A DNA stretch of 13,735 nt from Acidobacterium sp. GTDB taxonomy: Bacteria; Acidobacteriota; Terriglobia; Terriglobales; Acidobacteriaceae. Below are positions 5,798 through 12,751 of this stretch, in pieces. The stretch covers positions 12,507 to 26,241 of the forward strand of contig PMAM01000281.1 in assembly GCA_003152595.1 (NCBI GenBank), read 5' to 3'. Each line of letters begins with the position of its first letter. Position 1 is the first letter of the stretch. Made by a program: the position numbers and the translations under genes. The notes under the pieces are model-generated. The model searched no databases. It saw only the letters and a program-made list of their open reading frames with translations, and had not been told where the DNA came from.

Positions 5798-8434
5798 TCA
5801 GGCGGGCTCGAGCAAAGACTTCACGGCTTCGTAGAGGCGGGCGGTGATCTGCTCGGGAGTGTCGTCCTGGGTGAAGCGGATGGCCTCGCCGACGCGGACG
5901 ATGAGTTTGCCGGAGCGGAACCAGCCCTTGCGCCGCTGCTTCAATTCGCTGAGGCCGACGAGTGCAACGGGGACGACCGGCACGTCGGATTCGCGCACGA
6001 GCAGACCGATGCCAGGCCGGAAGGGCTGCAGGCCGGTTTCCGTGCGGAAGCCTTCAGGGAAGACCAGGACGTTATAGCCGCGGTCGAGAGCTTCGCCGGC
6101 GTGCTGGAACGAGCGGCGAAAGCCGGCGCTGCGCGGGAGAGGGAAGACGTTGTAGAGCGCGGTGATGAGCAGCCACGCGGGCGGACCGAGGGGATCGAGC
6201 AGGCGGGAAACGGCGCGGCCCTGGGGACCGACGTTGCGCATGTGGCGAAAGTCGCGGAGCATGTTGCCGGCCATGGCAACAGCAACGCGACGACGCATGG
6301 GGTCGGGCAGGCCGTACAGGATGAGAGCGGCGTCGTAGGCGGTGACGTGGTTGGCGATGAGGATGACGGGCTCGCCGGGATTGAGGTCCGCGGGCCGCTC
6401 GACACGTGGATTGCCGAGCAGCCAGACGAAAAACTGCGAGACGAGTTCGAGGTAGAGGATGCGGATCAGTTGGAACGGAGCCCACCAGGGCCAGCGCGGG
6501 TAGATGTCTTCTTCAACAGTGCGCCGGGGTTCGTCGTGACCCGGAGTGGGGGCGGAAATGGGCGCGCCGGCTGCCGCGGGCATCGTGGCGGACCGGGTGG
6601 CGGCGGGTTCCGGCTCTGAGGCTTCGACGGCAGAATCGGCTCCGTGCATGCCGAGTTCGCGGCGCAGATCGCCGAGGGTGGTGAGGCGCTCGAGGGCGGT
6701 GTCGTCGAGGGTGAGGCCGAGGCGCTGCTCGAGTTCGGACTGGAGCTGCACGCGGCCGAGGCTGTCGAGGCCGAGGTCTTCTGAGAGGCGGGCTTCGTCT
6801 CCGGCATCGGCGGGAGTTGCGTGGCTGATGGAGAGGATGAGCGCGAGGAGCGGGTCGGCGATGGAGCCGTTGTTTTCGGCGCGCTGCGCGTTCACCCACT
6901 CGGTGACTTTGGGGCGGCGGACTTTGCCGGTGGAGGTGCGAGGGAGGTCGAGTTCAGGCCAGAGGCGCCATTGGCGGATCTGCTGATATTCGGCGAGCTG
7001 GTGATTGGCAGCGACGATGGCGGCATGCGCCTGTTCCTGAGATCCGCGAAAAAGCAGGACGGCGACGGGCTCGGTGCCAGCCGGCGTGAGGAGCGGGACA
7101 ACGGCGGAGGCCTGAACACCAGGCTGCTCGTTCAGCGCGGCCTCCACGTCTTCGGGGTGGACATTCAGCCCGGAAGGCGTGACGATGACCTGGCTCTTGC
7201 GGCCGACGAAGTGGAGCTGCCCCTGCTCGTCGCGCTGCGCGAGATCGCCGGTGGAGAGCCACTCGGATTCGTTCTGCTGCAGAGCACCGTGCTGCCAGGT
7301 CGCACGCGAAACCATGTCGCCACGGACGAGGATTTCGCCCTCGTCGGTGATGCGTACGTCGCGCCCGGGGAGGACTTTACCGATGGTTCCCTGCCCGGTG
7401 TGAAAGGGATGGTTCAGCGTGATGAGAGCCGAGGTCTCCGTCATGCCGTAGCCCTGAATGACGAGGAAGGAGAGCGAGTTCCAGAAGGTTTCGAGTTCAG
7501 CGGAGAGCGCGGCGCCGCCGCAGACGAAGGCCCAGAATTTGTAACCGAAGGCGCGGTGAATTCGGCGGAAGCGCCACCAGCGGCCGAGGATTCCTGCTGC
7601 GGCGGCGCGCTGGAGTTCATCCGCAAGCTTTGGATCGGCGGCCAGCAGGTGCGAACGCAGCAGATCGAGCACGCGCGGCACCGAACAGAGGACAGAGACT
7701 TTCTCGTTGCGGACGGTCTCGATGAGGCGCTGCGCCTGGAGGCGGGATTCGAAATGCACAACGGCGCCGAGAAGCGGCGGAATCCAGAGACCCATGAATT
7801 GGCCGAAGACGTGGCTGAGCGGAAGCGTGTGCAGAAAGTGGAGTGGGTGGAAGATGCGTTCGTACTTCAGATACTTCTTCATCTCACGCTCGACGGGATC
7901 GAGGCTGGAGAGGACGTTGCGGTGGGTATGGACGATGCCCTTGGGTTCTGCCGTGGTGCCGGAGGTGAAAAGAATCTGGAAAGGGGTGTCGAGGGTGACC
8001 GAAGGCTCGCGCAGATTCGAAGAAGGCGTTGCGGGAAGCGCTGAGGCGAAGTCCTCAAAGCTGAGCTTCGGTAAATCGGGGGGAAGTTCGCGCAGGAGTG
8101 CTGCGTCGCCAACGACCAGACGCGGTTGGGTGTTGGCAATGACACGGGTGCTGAAGTCGAGGGCGCCCGCGGGATCGAGCGGGACCGCGATGACGCCGCG
8201 CTGAATGCAGCCGAGGAACGCGGCCATCCATTCGCGCCCATTGGCGCCCCATAGGACGACGCGTTCGCCGAGCGGGATTTCGCGGCGCATGAGCTCGGCA
8301 GCGAAGCGGTCGGCGAGGTCGGCGATCTGGTTCCACGACGAAATGAGTTTGCGGTTGCCGCGATGGACAACGATCGCGGGCGCATCGCCGTGGCGGCGGA
8401 AGTCGTCGACGAACGTGATGAGGCTGGAACGCAT
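5798..8434 (-). CDS. Three-domain fusion: acyl-activating enzyme, acyl carrier protein, PlsC acyltransferase
   Basis: An 878-residue protein. Residues 1-510 are an AMP-forming acyl-CoA/acyl-ACP synthetase: P-loop-like LFTSGTTAEPKG (155-166), QGYGMTETS (327-335), STGD (394-397), and catalytic lysine K504 in TSTGKVRR. Residues about 522-597 form an acyl carrier domain with phosphopantetheine serine S558 in EDLGLDSLGRVQL. A Pro/Ala-rich linker (600-640) leads to a PlsC-type acyltransferase (about 650-878) with NHVTAYD (H696, D701) and FPEGFRTE (792-799). The likely job is to activate a free fatty acid with ATP, load it on its own carrier domain and transfer it to a lysophospholipid or glycerol-phosphate lipid at the inner membrane; the order of transfer is inference. 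E. coli Aas has acyltransferase first and ligase second, without a carrier domain. The gene follows the RNB ribonuclease after 86 bases. The ATG has a weak ribosome site. Confidence 0.9.
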   Translation of the reverse strand: MRSSLITFVDDFRRHGDAPAIVVHRGNRKLISSWNQIADLADRFAAELMRREIPLGERVVLWGANGREWMAAFLGCIQRGVIAVPLDPAGALDFSTRVIANTQPRLVVGDAALLRELPPDLPKLSFEDFASALPATPSSNLREPSVTLDTPFQILFTSGTTAEPKGIVHTHRNVLSSLDPVEREMKKYLKYERIFHPLHFLHTLPLSHVFGQFMGLWIPPLLGAVVHFESRLQAQRLIETVRNEKVSVLCSVPRVLDLLRSHLLAADPKLADELQRAAAAGILGRWWRFRRIHRAFGYKFWAFVCGGAALSAELETFWNSLSFLVIQGYGMTETSALITLNHPFHTGQGTIGKVLPGRDVRITDEGEILVRGDMVSRATWQHGALQQNESEWLSTGDLAQRDEQGQLHFVGRKSQVIVTPSGLNVHPEDVEAALNEQPGVQASAVVPLLTPAGTEPVAVLLFRGSQEQAHAAIVAANHQLAEYQQIRQWRLWPELDLPRTSTGKVRRPKVTEWVNAQRAENNGSIADPLLALILSISHATPADAGDEARLSEDLGLDSLGRVQLQSELEQRLGLTLDDTALERLTTLGDLRRELGMHGADSAVEASEPEPAATRSATMPAAAGAPISAPTPGHDEPRRTVEEDIYPRWPWWAPFQLIRILYLELVSQFFVWLLGNPRVERPADLNPGEPVILIANHVTAYDAALILYGLPDPMRRRVAVAMAGNMLRDFRHMRNVGPQGRAVSRLLDPLGPPAWLLITALYNVFPLPRSAGFRRSFQHAGEALDRGYNVLVFPEGFRTETGLQPFRPGIGLLVRESDVPVVPVALVGLSELKQRRKGWFRSGKLIVRVGEAIRFTQDDTPEQITARLYEAVKSLLEPA

Positions 8435-8520
8435 GGAGCCGGCCGATGCCAGGTTATTGGACGCGGGCCGCGGAATAAGAGAGTCGTAGCGATGGGAGCC
8501 AACCCGCGCCTGATTTCAGC

Positions 8521-9978
8521 TTAAACGCGGGCGAAGTCGATGTAGCCCTGAGCGGGATCGGTTCTGACGAGGGACACACGGAGGCGGTCGCCGACGTCGA
8601 CCCCCTGCGCACCCTGGACCAGCATACCGTCGACGGGAGGCTTGAGGGTGCGGACGAAAGAGCCGTGCTGGTTGACACCGGTAACGATGGCATCGAAGGT
8701 CTGGCCGATGCGGTTGCTCATGGCGACGGCGGCAATGCGCTTCTGCATCTCGCGTGAGACTTTGCGCTCGGCGTCTTCCATGTGTGTGCATTGCGCGGCA
8801 ATCGAGGAGAGCTCGTCGTCGGAGTATGGCGAGGGCTTGCCGGCAATCATCGCCTTGACGATGCGCTGAATGACCAGATCGGCGTAACGGCGGTTCGGCG
8901 CGGTGGAGTGCGTGTAGTCCTGCACGGCGAGGCCGAAGTGGCCGATGGGCTGCTGGCCGGGTTTTTCGAGGATGTATTCGCCAGGACCGAGGAGTTTGAT
9001 GACCGCGAGGGACAAGTCGGCGAAATGGTCAGGGTCTTTGCGCTGCTGATCGCAGAGGAAGTCGTGCAGCGGTTTGGGATCGGGCTCGGCGGGAAGCTGC
9101 GTTCCCCGCTGCGCGGCGAGCTCGACGATGCGCTCCCAGCGTTTGGGCGTGCGGACGACGCGGCGGATGGAGGAGTAACCTTTGGCGTCGAGCATGCGGG
9201 CGACCGCGCCATTGGCGGCGATCATGAAGTCCTCGATGATCTGCGTGGCGCGGTTTTTCGTATCGGCTTCGATGCCGATTTCGCCGTCGGTCAGATGGAT
9301 GGGGTGGGTCTCGATGGTTTCGAGATTGAGGGCGCCATGGCTGTCGCGCTCCCCGAGGAGGCGCTGGGCGATCTGGTCCTGGAGGTGGAGTTGCTTCTGC
9401 AGATCGGAGGATGCGGCAACTTTGGGTGGCGCCGGCTGACCCGAAAGCCATGCGCCGATGGAGGGATAAGCGAGCTGGGCTTTGTTGAGGACGCGCGCCA
9501 GGTAGATCGCACTGGCGGCGACATGCGCCTGTGCGTCGATGGTGAAATCGCCAACCACAGCAAGGCGCTCCTGATTCTCGAGCAGTGAGGTGGAGCCCGT
9601 GGAAAGTTCCTCGGGCAGCATGGAGAAGATGTCGACACCGGTGTAGACGGTGGTGGTTTCGCGCAGGGCGTGCTGGTCGATGGGCGAGCCTTTTGGAACA
9701 AAGGCATCGACATCGGCAATGCCGATGAGGACGCGGTAGCTGCCATTTTGGAGCGTTTCGACGTATTCGATCTGGTCGAGATCTTTCGAAGTGTCGTTAT
9801 CGATGGAGGACCAGAGGACGCTGCGCATATCGCGTGCGGAGGAGTCCGACTGCGGGGGGTGCGCGCGCAGCTGTTCGAGCTGCGCGGCGATGGCCGGGGG
9901 ATAGTCCGGCTCGAAGCCGTGGGCGAGCATGGAGCGGCGCGCCGCGGCGCTCAGATCGAAACGAAGCTGGTGGTTCAT
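8521..9978 (-). CDS. RNB-domain exoribonuclease (RNase II/R family) with C-terminal S1 domain
   Basis: A 485-residue protein. Enzymes of this family degrade RNA processively from the 3' end in the cytoplasm. The catalytic RNB domain spans about 50-390. Its acidic cluster is SSIDNDTSKDLDQ, with D60, D66 and D68 at the spacing of RNase II D201, D207 and D209; Q69 stands where RNase II has D210. Further matches are IEDFMIAANGAVAR (248-261) and the RNA-binding/catalytic loop STAPNRRYADL (358-368), where RNase R has TSPIRRYxDL. Residues about 425-485 are an S1 RNA-binding domain. The usual N-terminal cold-shock domains are missing, so it is shorter than RNase R (about 800). An upstream in-frame ATG at 10071 exists, but GAGGAG directly before 9978 and the MNHQLRFDLSAAAR start favour 9978. 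It is divergent from the FNT gene. Confidence 0.9.
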   Translation of the reverse strand: MNHQLRFDLSAAARRSMLAHGFEPDYPPAIAAQLEQLRAHPPQSDSSARDMRSVLWSSIDNDTSKDLDQIEYVETLQNGSYRVLIGIADVDAFVPKGSPIDQHALRETTTVYTGVDIFSMLPEELSTGSTSLLENQERLAVVGDFTIDAQAHVAASAIYLARVLNKAQLAYPSIGAWLSGQPAPPKVAASSDLQKQLHLQDQIAQRLLGERDSHGALNLETIETHPIHLTDGEIGIEADTKNRATQIIEDFMIAANGAVARMLDAKGYSSIRRVVRTPKRWERIVELAAQRGTQLPAEPDPKPLHDFLCDQQRKDPDHFADLSLAVIKLLGPGEYILEKPGQQPIGHFGLAVQDYTHSTAPNRRYADLVIQRIVKAMIAGKPSPYSDDELSSIAAQCTHMEDAERKVSREMQKRIAAVAMSNRIGQTFDAIVTGVNQHGSFVRTLKPPVDGMLVQGAQGVDVGDRLRVSLVRTDPAQGYIDFARV

Positions 9979-9988
9979 CGGTCTCCTC
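9979..9988 (-). promoter_or_regulatory. Ribosome binding site fixing the RNB ribonuclease start
   Basis: Minus-strand GAGGAG (9988-9983) followed by ACCG precedes ATG 9978-9976. It argues against the longer reading from 10071, whose extra 31 residues show no family similarity. Confidence 0.7.
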
Positions 9989-10044
9989 GGCTGGGCGAAG
10001 GGCAAGGCTATCACGAGCGGCGATGTGGCCCGGCGAGAGCGCAA

Positions 10045-10066
10045 AACGGCCAAATATTCGGCCGTT
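10045..10066. promoter_or_regulatory. 22-bp palindrome in the divergent RNB/FNT promoter region
   Basis: AACGGCC (10045-10051) is mirrored exactly by GGCCGTT (10060-10066) around the AT-rich centre AAATATTC. It lies 66 bases before the ribonuclease start and 41 bases before the FNT start. On the minus strand the second arm continues into TTTT, so as RNA it would resemble an attenuator in the ribonuclease leader; as DNA it would suit a dimeric repressor. The sequence alone does not decide between them. Confidence 0.4.
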
Positions 10067-10107
10067 GCCATCCAACCGGTGGACCAATCTCGCCTTCCAA
10101 CGCACGA

Positions 10108-10932
10108 ATGCCCTTGCGCAACATCAAAGTCGATGCGGATCCGGCGAAGGATTCGTCACAGTCGCAGCAGCGCGATCTCGACCGGCCCACGGCCATCGAT
10201 ATCTACGAGCAGGTTTCACGCAATGCGCGCCGGGAGCTGCAGCGGCCGGCAAAGGCGCTTGCGGTTTCCGGCATTGTTGGCGGGCTGACGATGGGGCTGA
10301 CGGGGCTGAGCGTGTCGGTGGTCGGCGCGATGCTGGGGAATTCGTCGCTGGCGCAGTTTGTGTCGCTGCTTTTCTATCCGATGGGGTTCATGGCGGTGAT
10401 TCTGGGACGCGGGCAGCTGTTCACGGAGAACACGCTCTATCCGGTGGCGCTGATTATGGCGGAGCGCCGGCATTTTCTGACGACGGCGCGGTTGTGGGCG
10501 ATTGTCCTGCCGTCGAATGCTGCCGGGGCTTTTCTGTTTGCGTTGTTGGCGGCACGCACCAGGGCTCTGCAACCGGACACGCTGCACGCGCTGGTACAGC
10601 TGGGCACGCAGGCGGCCAGCCCTTCGATGCGGCACATTTTCTGGAGCGGCGTGGTAGGTGGATGGATGATCGCCATGGTGGCGTGGCTGGTGAGCGGCAG
10701 CCATTCCATCACAGGGTCGGTGGCGGTGATCTGGGCGCTGACGTTCATCGTCGGTGCCGGACACTTCGCGCACTGCATCGCCACGAGCGGCGAGATTCTC
10801 GCCGCCGTGCTGAGCCATGGAGTGTCAGTCGCCGGCTATGGGCGATGGCTGCTGGCGGCGACGAGCGGAAATATTTTGGGCGGCGTGGTTCTGGTCACAT
10901 TGCTCGAATACGGCCAGGTAAAACTGGACTGA
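10108..10932 (+). CDS. Formate/nitrite transporter (FNT)-family channel, YfdC-like
   Basis: A 274-residue membrane protein. FNT proteins are pentameric inner-membrane channels for small anions such as formate, nitrite or hydrosulfide. Residues 1-45 are a hydrophilic N-terminal tail; six hydrophobic helices follow from about residue 48. Recognisable stretches are GGLTMGLTGLSVSV (58-71), ILGRGQLFTENTLYPVAL (98-115), ALTFIVGAGHFAHCIATSGE (210-229) with H219 and H222 in the region of the family's pore histidine, and SGNILGGVVLVTLLEYGQV near the end. The TENT and HC.A.SGE patterns resemble the YfdC branch rather than FocA, so the substrate is uncertain. No Shine-Dalgarno precedes the ATG at 10108; the frame is open further upstream, but that part is antisense to the ribonuclease gene. 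The MscS-type gene starts four bases after the stop. Confidence 0.88.
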   Translation: MPLRNIKVDADPAKDSSQSQQRDLDRPTAIDIYEQVSRNARRELQRPAKALAVSGIVGGLTMGLTGLSVSVVGAMLGNSSLAQFVSLLFYPMGFMAVILGRGQLFTENTLYPVALIMAERRHFLTTARLWAIVLPSNAAGAFLFALLAARTRALQPDTLHALVQLGTQAASPSMRHIFWSGVVGGWMIAMVAWLVSGSHSITGSVAVIWALTFIVGAGHFAHCIATSGEILAAVLSHGVSVAGYGRWLLAATSGNILGGVVLVTLLEYGQVKLD

Positions 10933-10936
10933 GACG

Positions 10937-12111
10937 ATGTCGACCTGGACCCATCATTTGTTGCAAATGCACGGGCGGCACTGGGCCGTCGGCCTGGGCA
11001 TTCTGCTGCTGGCAGTGCTGCTGAGCTCGTTCGCGAAGAAGATTCTGATGAAGGTGGTGGGCCACTTTCATCGCAGCCAGAATGCGGGAACTCCTCCGAT
11101 CCTGCGAATTGTGTCGCGCATCCGGCGGCCGGCGCAGTTCTTGGTTCTGCTGGCCGGAGCCGGCTTCGTGCTGCCACTGGCGGACCTGGCGCCGTACTGG
11201 CTGAACATCGCGCAGAAGACGGTGGGCGTAGCGTGGTTCGTGGCGCTGGGCTGGCTGCTGATTGCGCTGGTTTACTGCTTTGAGGATTTTCTGCTGCTGC
11301 GTTTCGACGTGAGCATGGCGGACAATCTGCGCGCGCGCCGCGCGAGGACCCAGGTGCTGCTGATGCGGCGCATGGTGATCGCCCTGCTGGTGATCGTCGA
11401 TGCCGGGCTGGTGTTGTCGGTCTTTCGCGATTCGCAGATCTGGCATTACGGCGCGGGACTGCTGGCATCGGCGGGGTTGGCCAGCCTGTTGCTGGCGACG
11501 GCGGCCAAGTCGTCGGCGTCGAATCTGCTGGCGGGAATGCAGATTGCGCTGACGGAGCCGATCCGGCTGGACGATGTGGTGATCGTCGAGGGACAGTGGG
11601 GGCGCATCGAGGAAATTACAACAACGTATGTGGTGGTGGCGATCTGGGATCAGCGGCGGCTGATCGCGTTCCGCTGAGTTATTTCATCGAGAACTCGTTC
11701 CAGAACTGGACGCGCCAGAGCGCGGAGCTGCTGGGGTATCCGTATCTGTACGTCGATTACAGCGTGCCCGTGGAGCCATTGCGGGAGGAGTTCAAACGCA
11801 TCTGCGAGTCAACGTCGCTGTGGGACAAGCGCGTCTGCGTGCTGCAGGTGACGGACCTTTCGTCGAGCATGATGCAGATCCGGTGTTTGTTCAGCGTAAG
11901 GAATTCGAGCGATCAGTGGAATCTGAGCTGTGTGGTGCGGGAGAAAATGGTGGAGTTCATCCGCGCGAATTATCCGGATGCGTTTCCGCGGACCCGGTTC
12001 AGCGCTGTGGCGGAGTTTCCGGCAGAGACGGGGGCCGGACCGCTGGGCGTCCCTGGGGAACGTACAGCAAGTGCCGAGCCGCGGCAGGCACCGCCGCGCA
12101 AATCGGCGTAA
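10937..12111 (+). pseudogene. MscS-type mechanosensitive channel, interrupted by a two-base frameshift
   Basis: Rejoined, it encodes about 390 residues. MscS-family channels open under membrane tension to release solutes. Part one (10937-11677) has helices at about 16-34, 64-82, 97-120 and 144-162, then the pore helix and beta-domain start: YGAGLLASAGLASLLLATAA (171-190), NLLAGMQIALTEPIRLDDVV and EGQWGRIEEITTTYVVVAIW. The frame then falls into AFR-stop, while the expected VPLSYFIENSFQNWTR continues in another frame from 11668. Removing two bases (11666-11667) restores RRLI-VPLSYF exactly; a duplicated CG in ATCGCGTT explains the change. Part two runs to TAA at 12109 with a normal C-terminal domain and a Pro/Ala-rich tail. 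The start lies four bases after the FNT stop, so the two are probably co-transcribed. It may be a real null allele or a sequencing error. Confidence 0.85.
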
Positions 12112-12140
12112 ATTGCAGGGTTCGCAGGCGCACCGGGGCG

Positions 12141-12178
12141 AAAACGCCGAGCGAAGAGACTATCGAAGAGACTCGGCG
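12141..12178 (-). terminator. Possible intrinsic terminator of coaD
   Basis: On the minus strand CGCCGAG (12178-12172) pairs with CTCGGCG (12151-12145) and is followed by TTTT (12144-12141). The 20-base loop contains the coaD stop codon and two copies of the direct repeat AGTCTCTTCG. The long loop and short T run make it a weak terminator at best. Confidence 0.35.
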
Positions 12179-12666
12179 ATCATGCTGCGGCTTTTGTCTT
12201 TCATGCGCTCGATGACGAATTTTGGGACGAGACCGTCGACGGAGCCACCGAGGCGGAAGACCTCCTTGACGAGGCGGGAGCTGACGAAGGAATACTTGGC
12301 GTCGGGCATGAGGAAGATGGTCTCGACGTCGGGCGAGAGGCGGCGATTCATGAGGGCCATCTGGAATTCGTACTCATAGTCGCTGATGGCGCGGATGCCG
12401 CGGACCACGGCGTGGGCGCGCTGCTCACGGGCGTAGTCGACGAGGAGGCCGTCGAAGGTCGAGACAGACACGTTGCCGAATTCGGCGATGCCTTCAGAGA
12501 GCATAGCAACGCGCTCTTCGACCGTGAAGAGCGGATTTTTCTGCGAATTGCGCAGGATGGCGACGACCAGATGGTCGAAGATTTTGGCGGCGCGCGCAAT
12601 GAGGTCGAGGTGGCCGTTGGTCACCGGATCGAAGCTGCCGGGGTAGATCGCTTTGACGGTGTTCAC
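12160..12666 (-). CDS. coaD: Phosphopantetheine adenylyltransferase
   Basis: A 168-residue enzyme of normal length. It transfers AMP from ATP to 4'-phosphopantetheine, making dephospho-CoA, the penultimate step of CoA synthesis in the cytoplasm. It has the nucleotidyltransferase motif GSFDPVTNGHLDLI (10-23, with the TxGH-type TNGH at 16-19), the substrate stretch VVRGIRAISDYEYEFQMALMNR (87-108, with R89) and YSFVSSRLVKEV (125-136), close to the family's ISSxxV motif. The start is GTG at 12666: an in-frame TAA lies five codons upstream with no ATG between. No Shine-Dalgarno is visible, and a TAAAAT box ends nine bases before GTG, so the message may be leaderless. It converges on the MscS-type gene and follows the mutase gene with an 85-bp gap. 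Confidence 0.97.
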   Translation of the reverse strand: MNTVKAIYPGSFDPVTNGHLDLIARAAKIFDHLVVAILRNSQKNPLFTVEERVAMLSEGIAEFGNVSVSTFDGLLVDYAREQRAHAVVRGIRAISDYEYEFQMALMNRRLSPDVETIFLMPDAKYSFVSSRLVKEVFRLGGSVDGLVPKFVIERMKDKSRSMIAESLR

Positions 12667-12667
12667 G

Positions 12668-12686
12668 CCAGATGCATTTTATCTGG
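12668..12686 (-). promoter_or_regulatory. Candidate coaD promoter within a 6-bp inverted repeat
   Basis: On the minus strand TAAAAT (five of six against TATAAT) lies nine bases before the GTG start. It sits within and beside an inverted repeat, CCAGAT (12686-12681 on the minus strand) and ATCTGG (12673-12668), separated by seven bases. No good -35 is seen 17 bases upstream. If used, transcription would begin within a few bases of the start codon. Confidence 0.35.
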
Positions 12687-12751
12687 TTTGGGCGGGATGC
12701 ATGGCCGGCGCGTGTCGTTTTGCGGCAGGAGCGGCCGCGCAGAGGGTGCAG

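Noticed and set aside
5507..8044. Long plus-strand open frames (370 and 407 codons) opposite the fusion gene
   Set aside because: They have shadow composition, overlap fully conserved ligase, carrier and PlsC motifs on the minus strand, and have no motifs of their own.
9979..10071. Longer N-terminus for the RNB ribonuclease starting at 10071
   Set aside because: The extra residues resemble nothing in the family, and a strong ribosome site sits directly before 9978.
9670..10107. Upstream extension of the FNT reading frame
   Set aside because: Most of it is antisense to the ribonuclease gene; family similarity begins only after the ATG at 10108.
11675..11677. TGA read through as selenocysteine in the MscS-type gene
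   Set aside because: The conserved sequence continues in a different frame, not after the TGA in the same frame, so recoding does not explain it.
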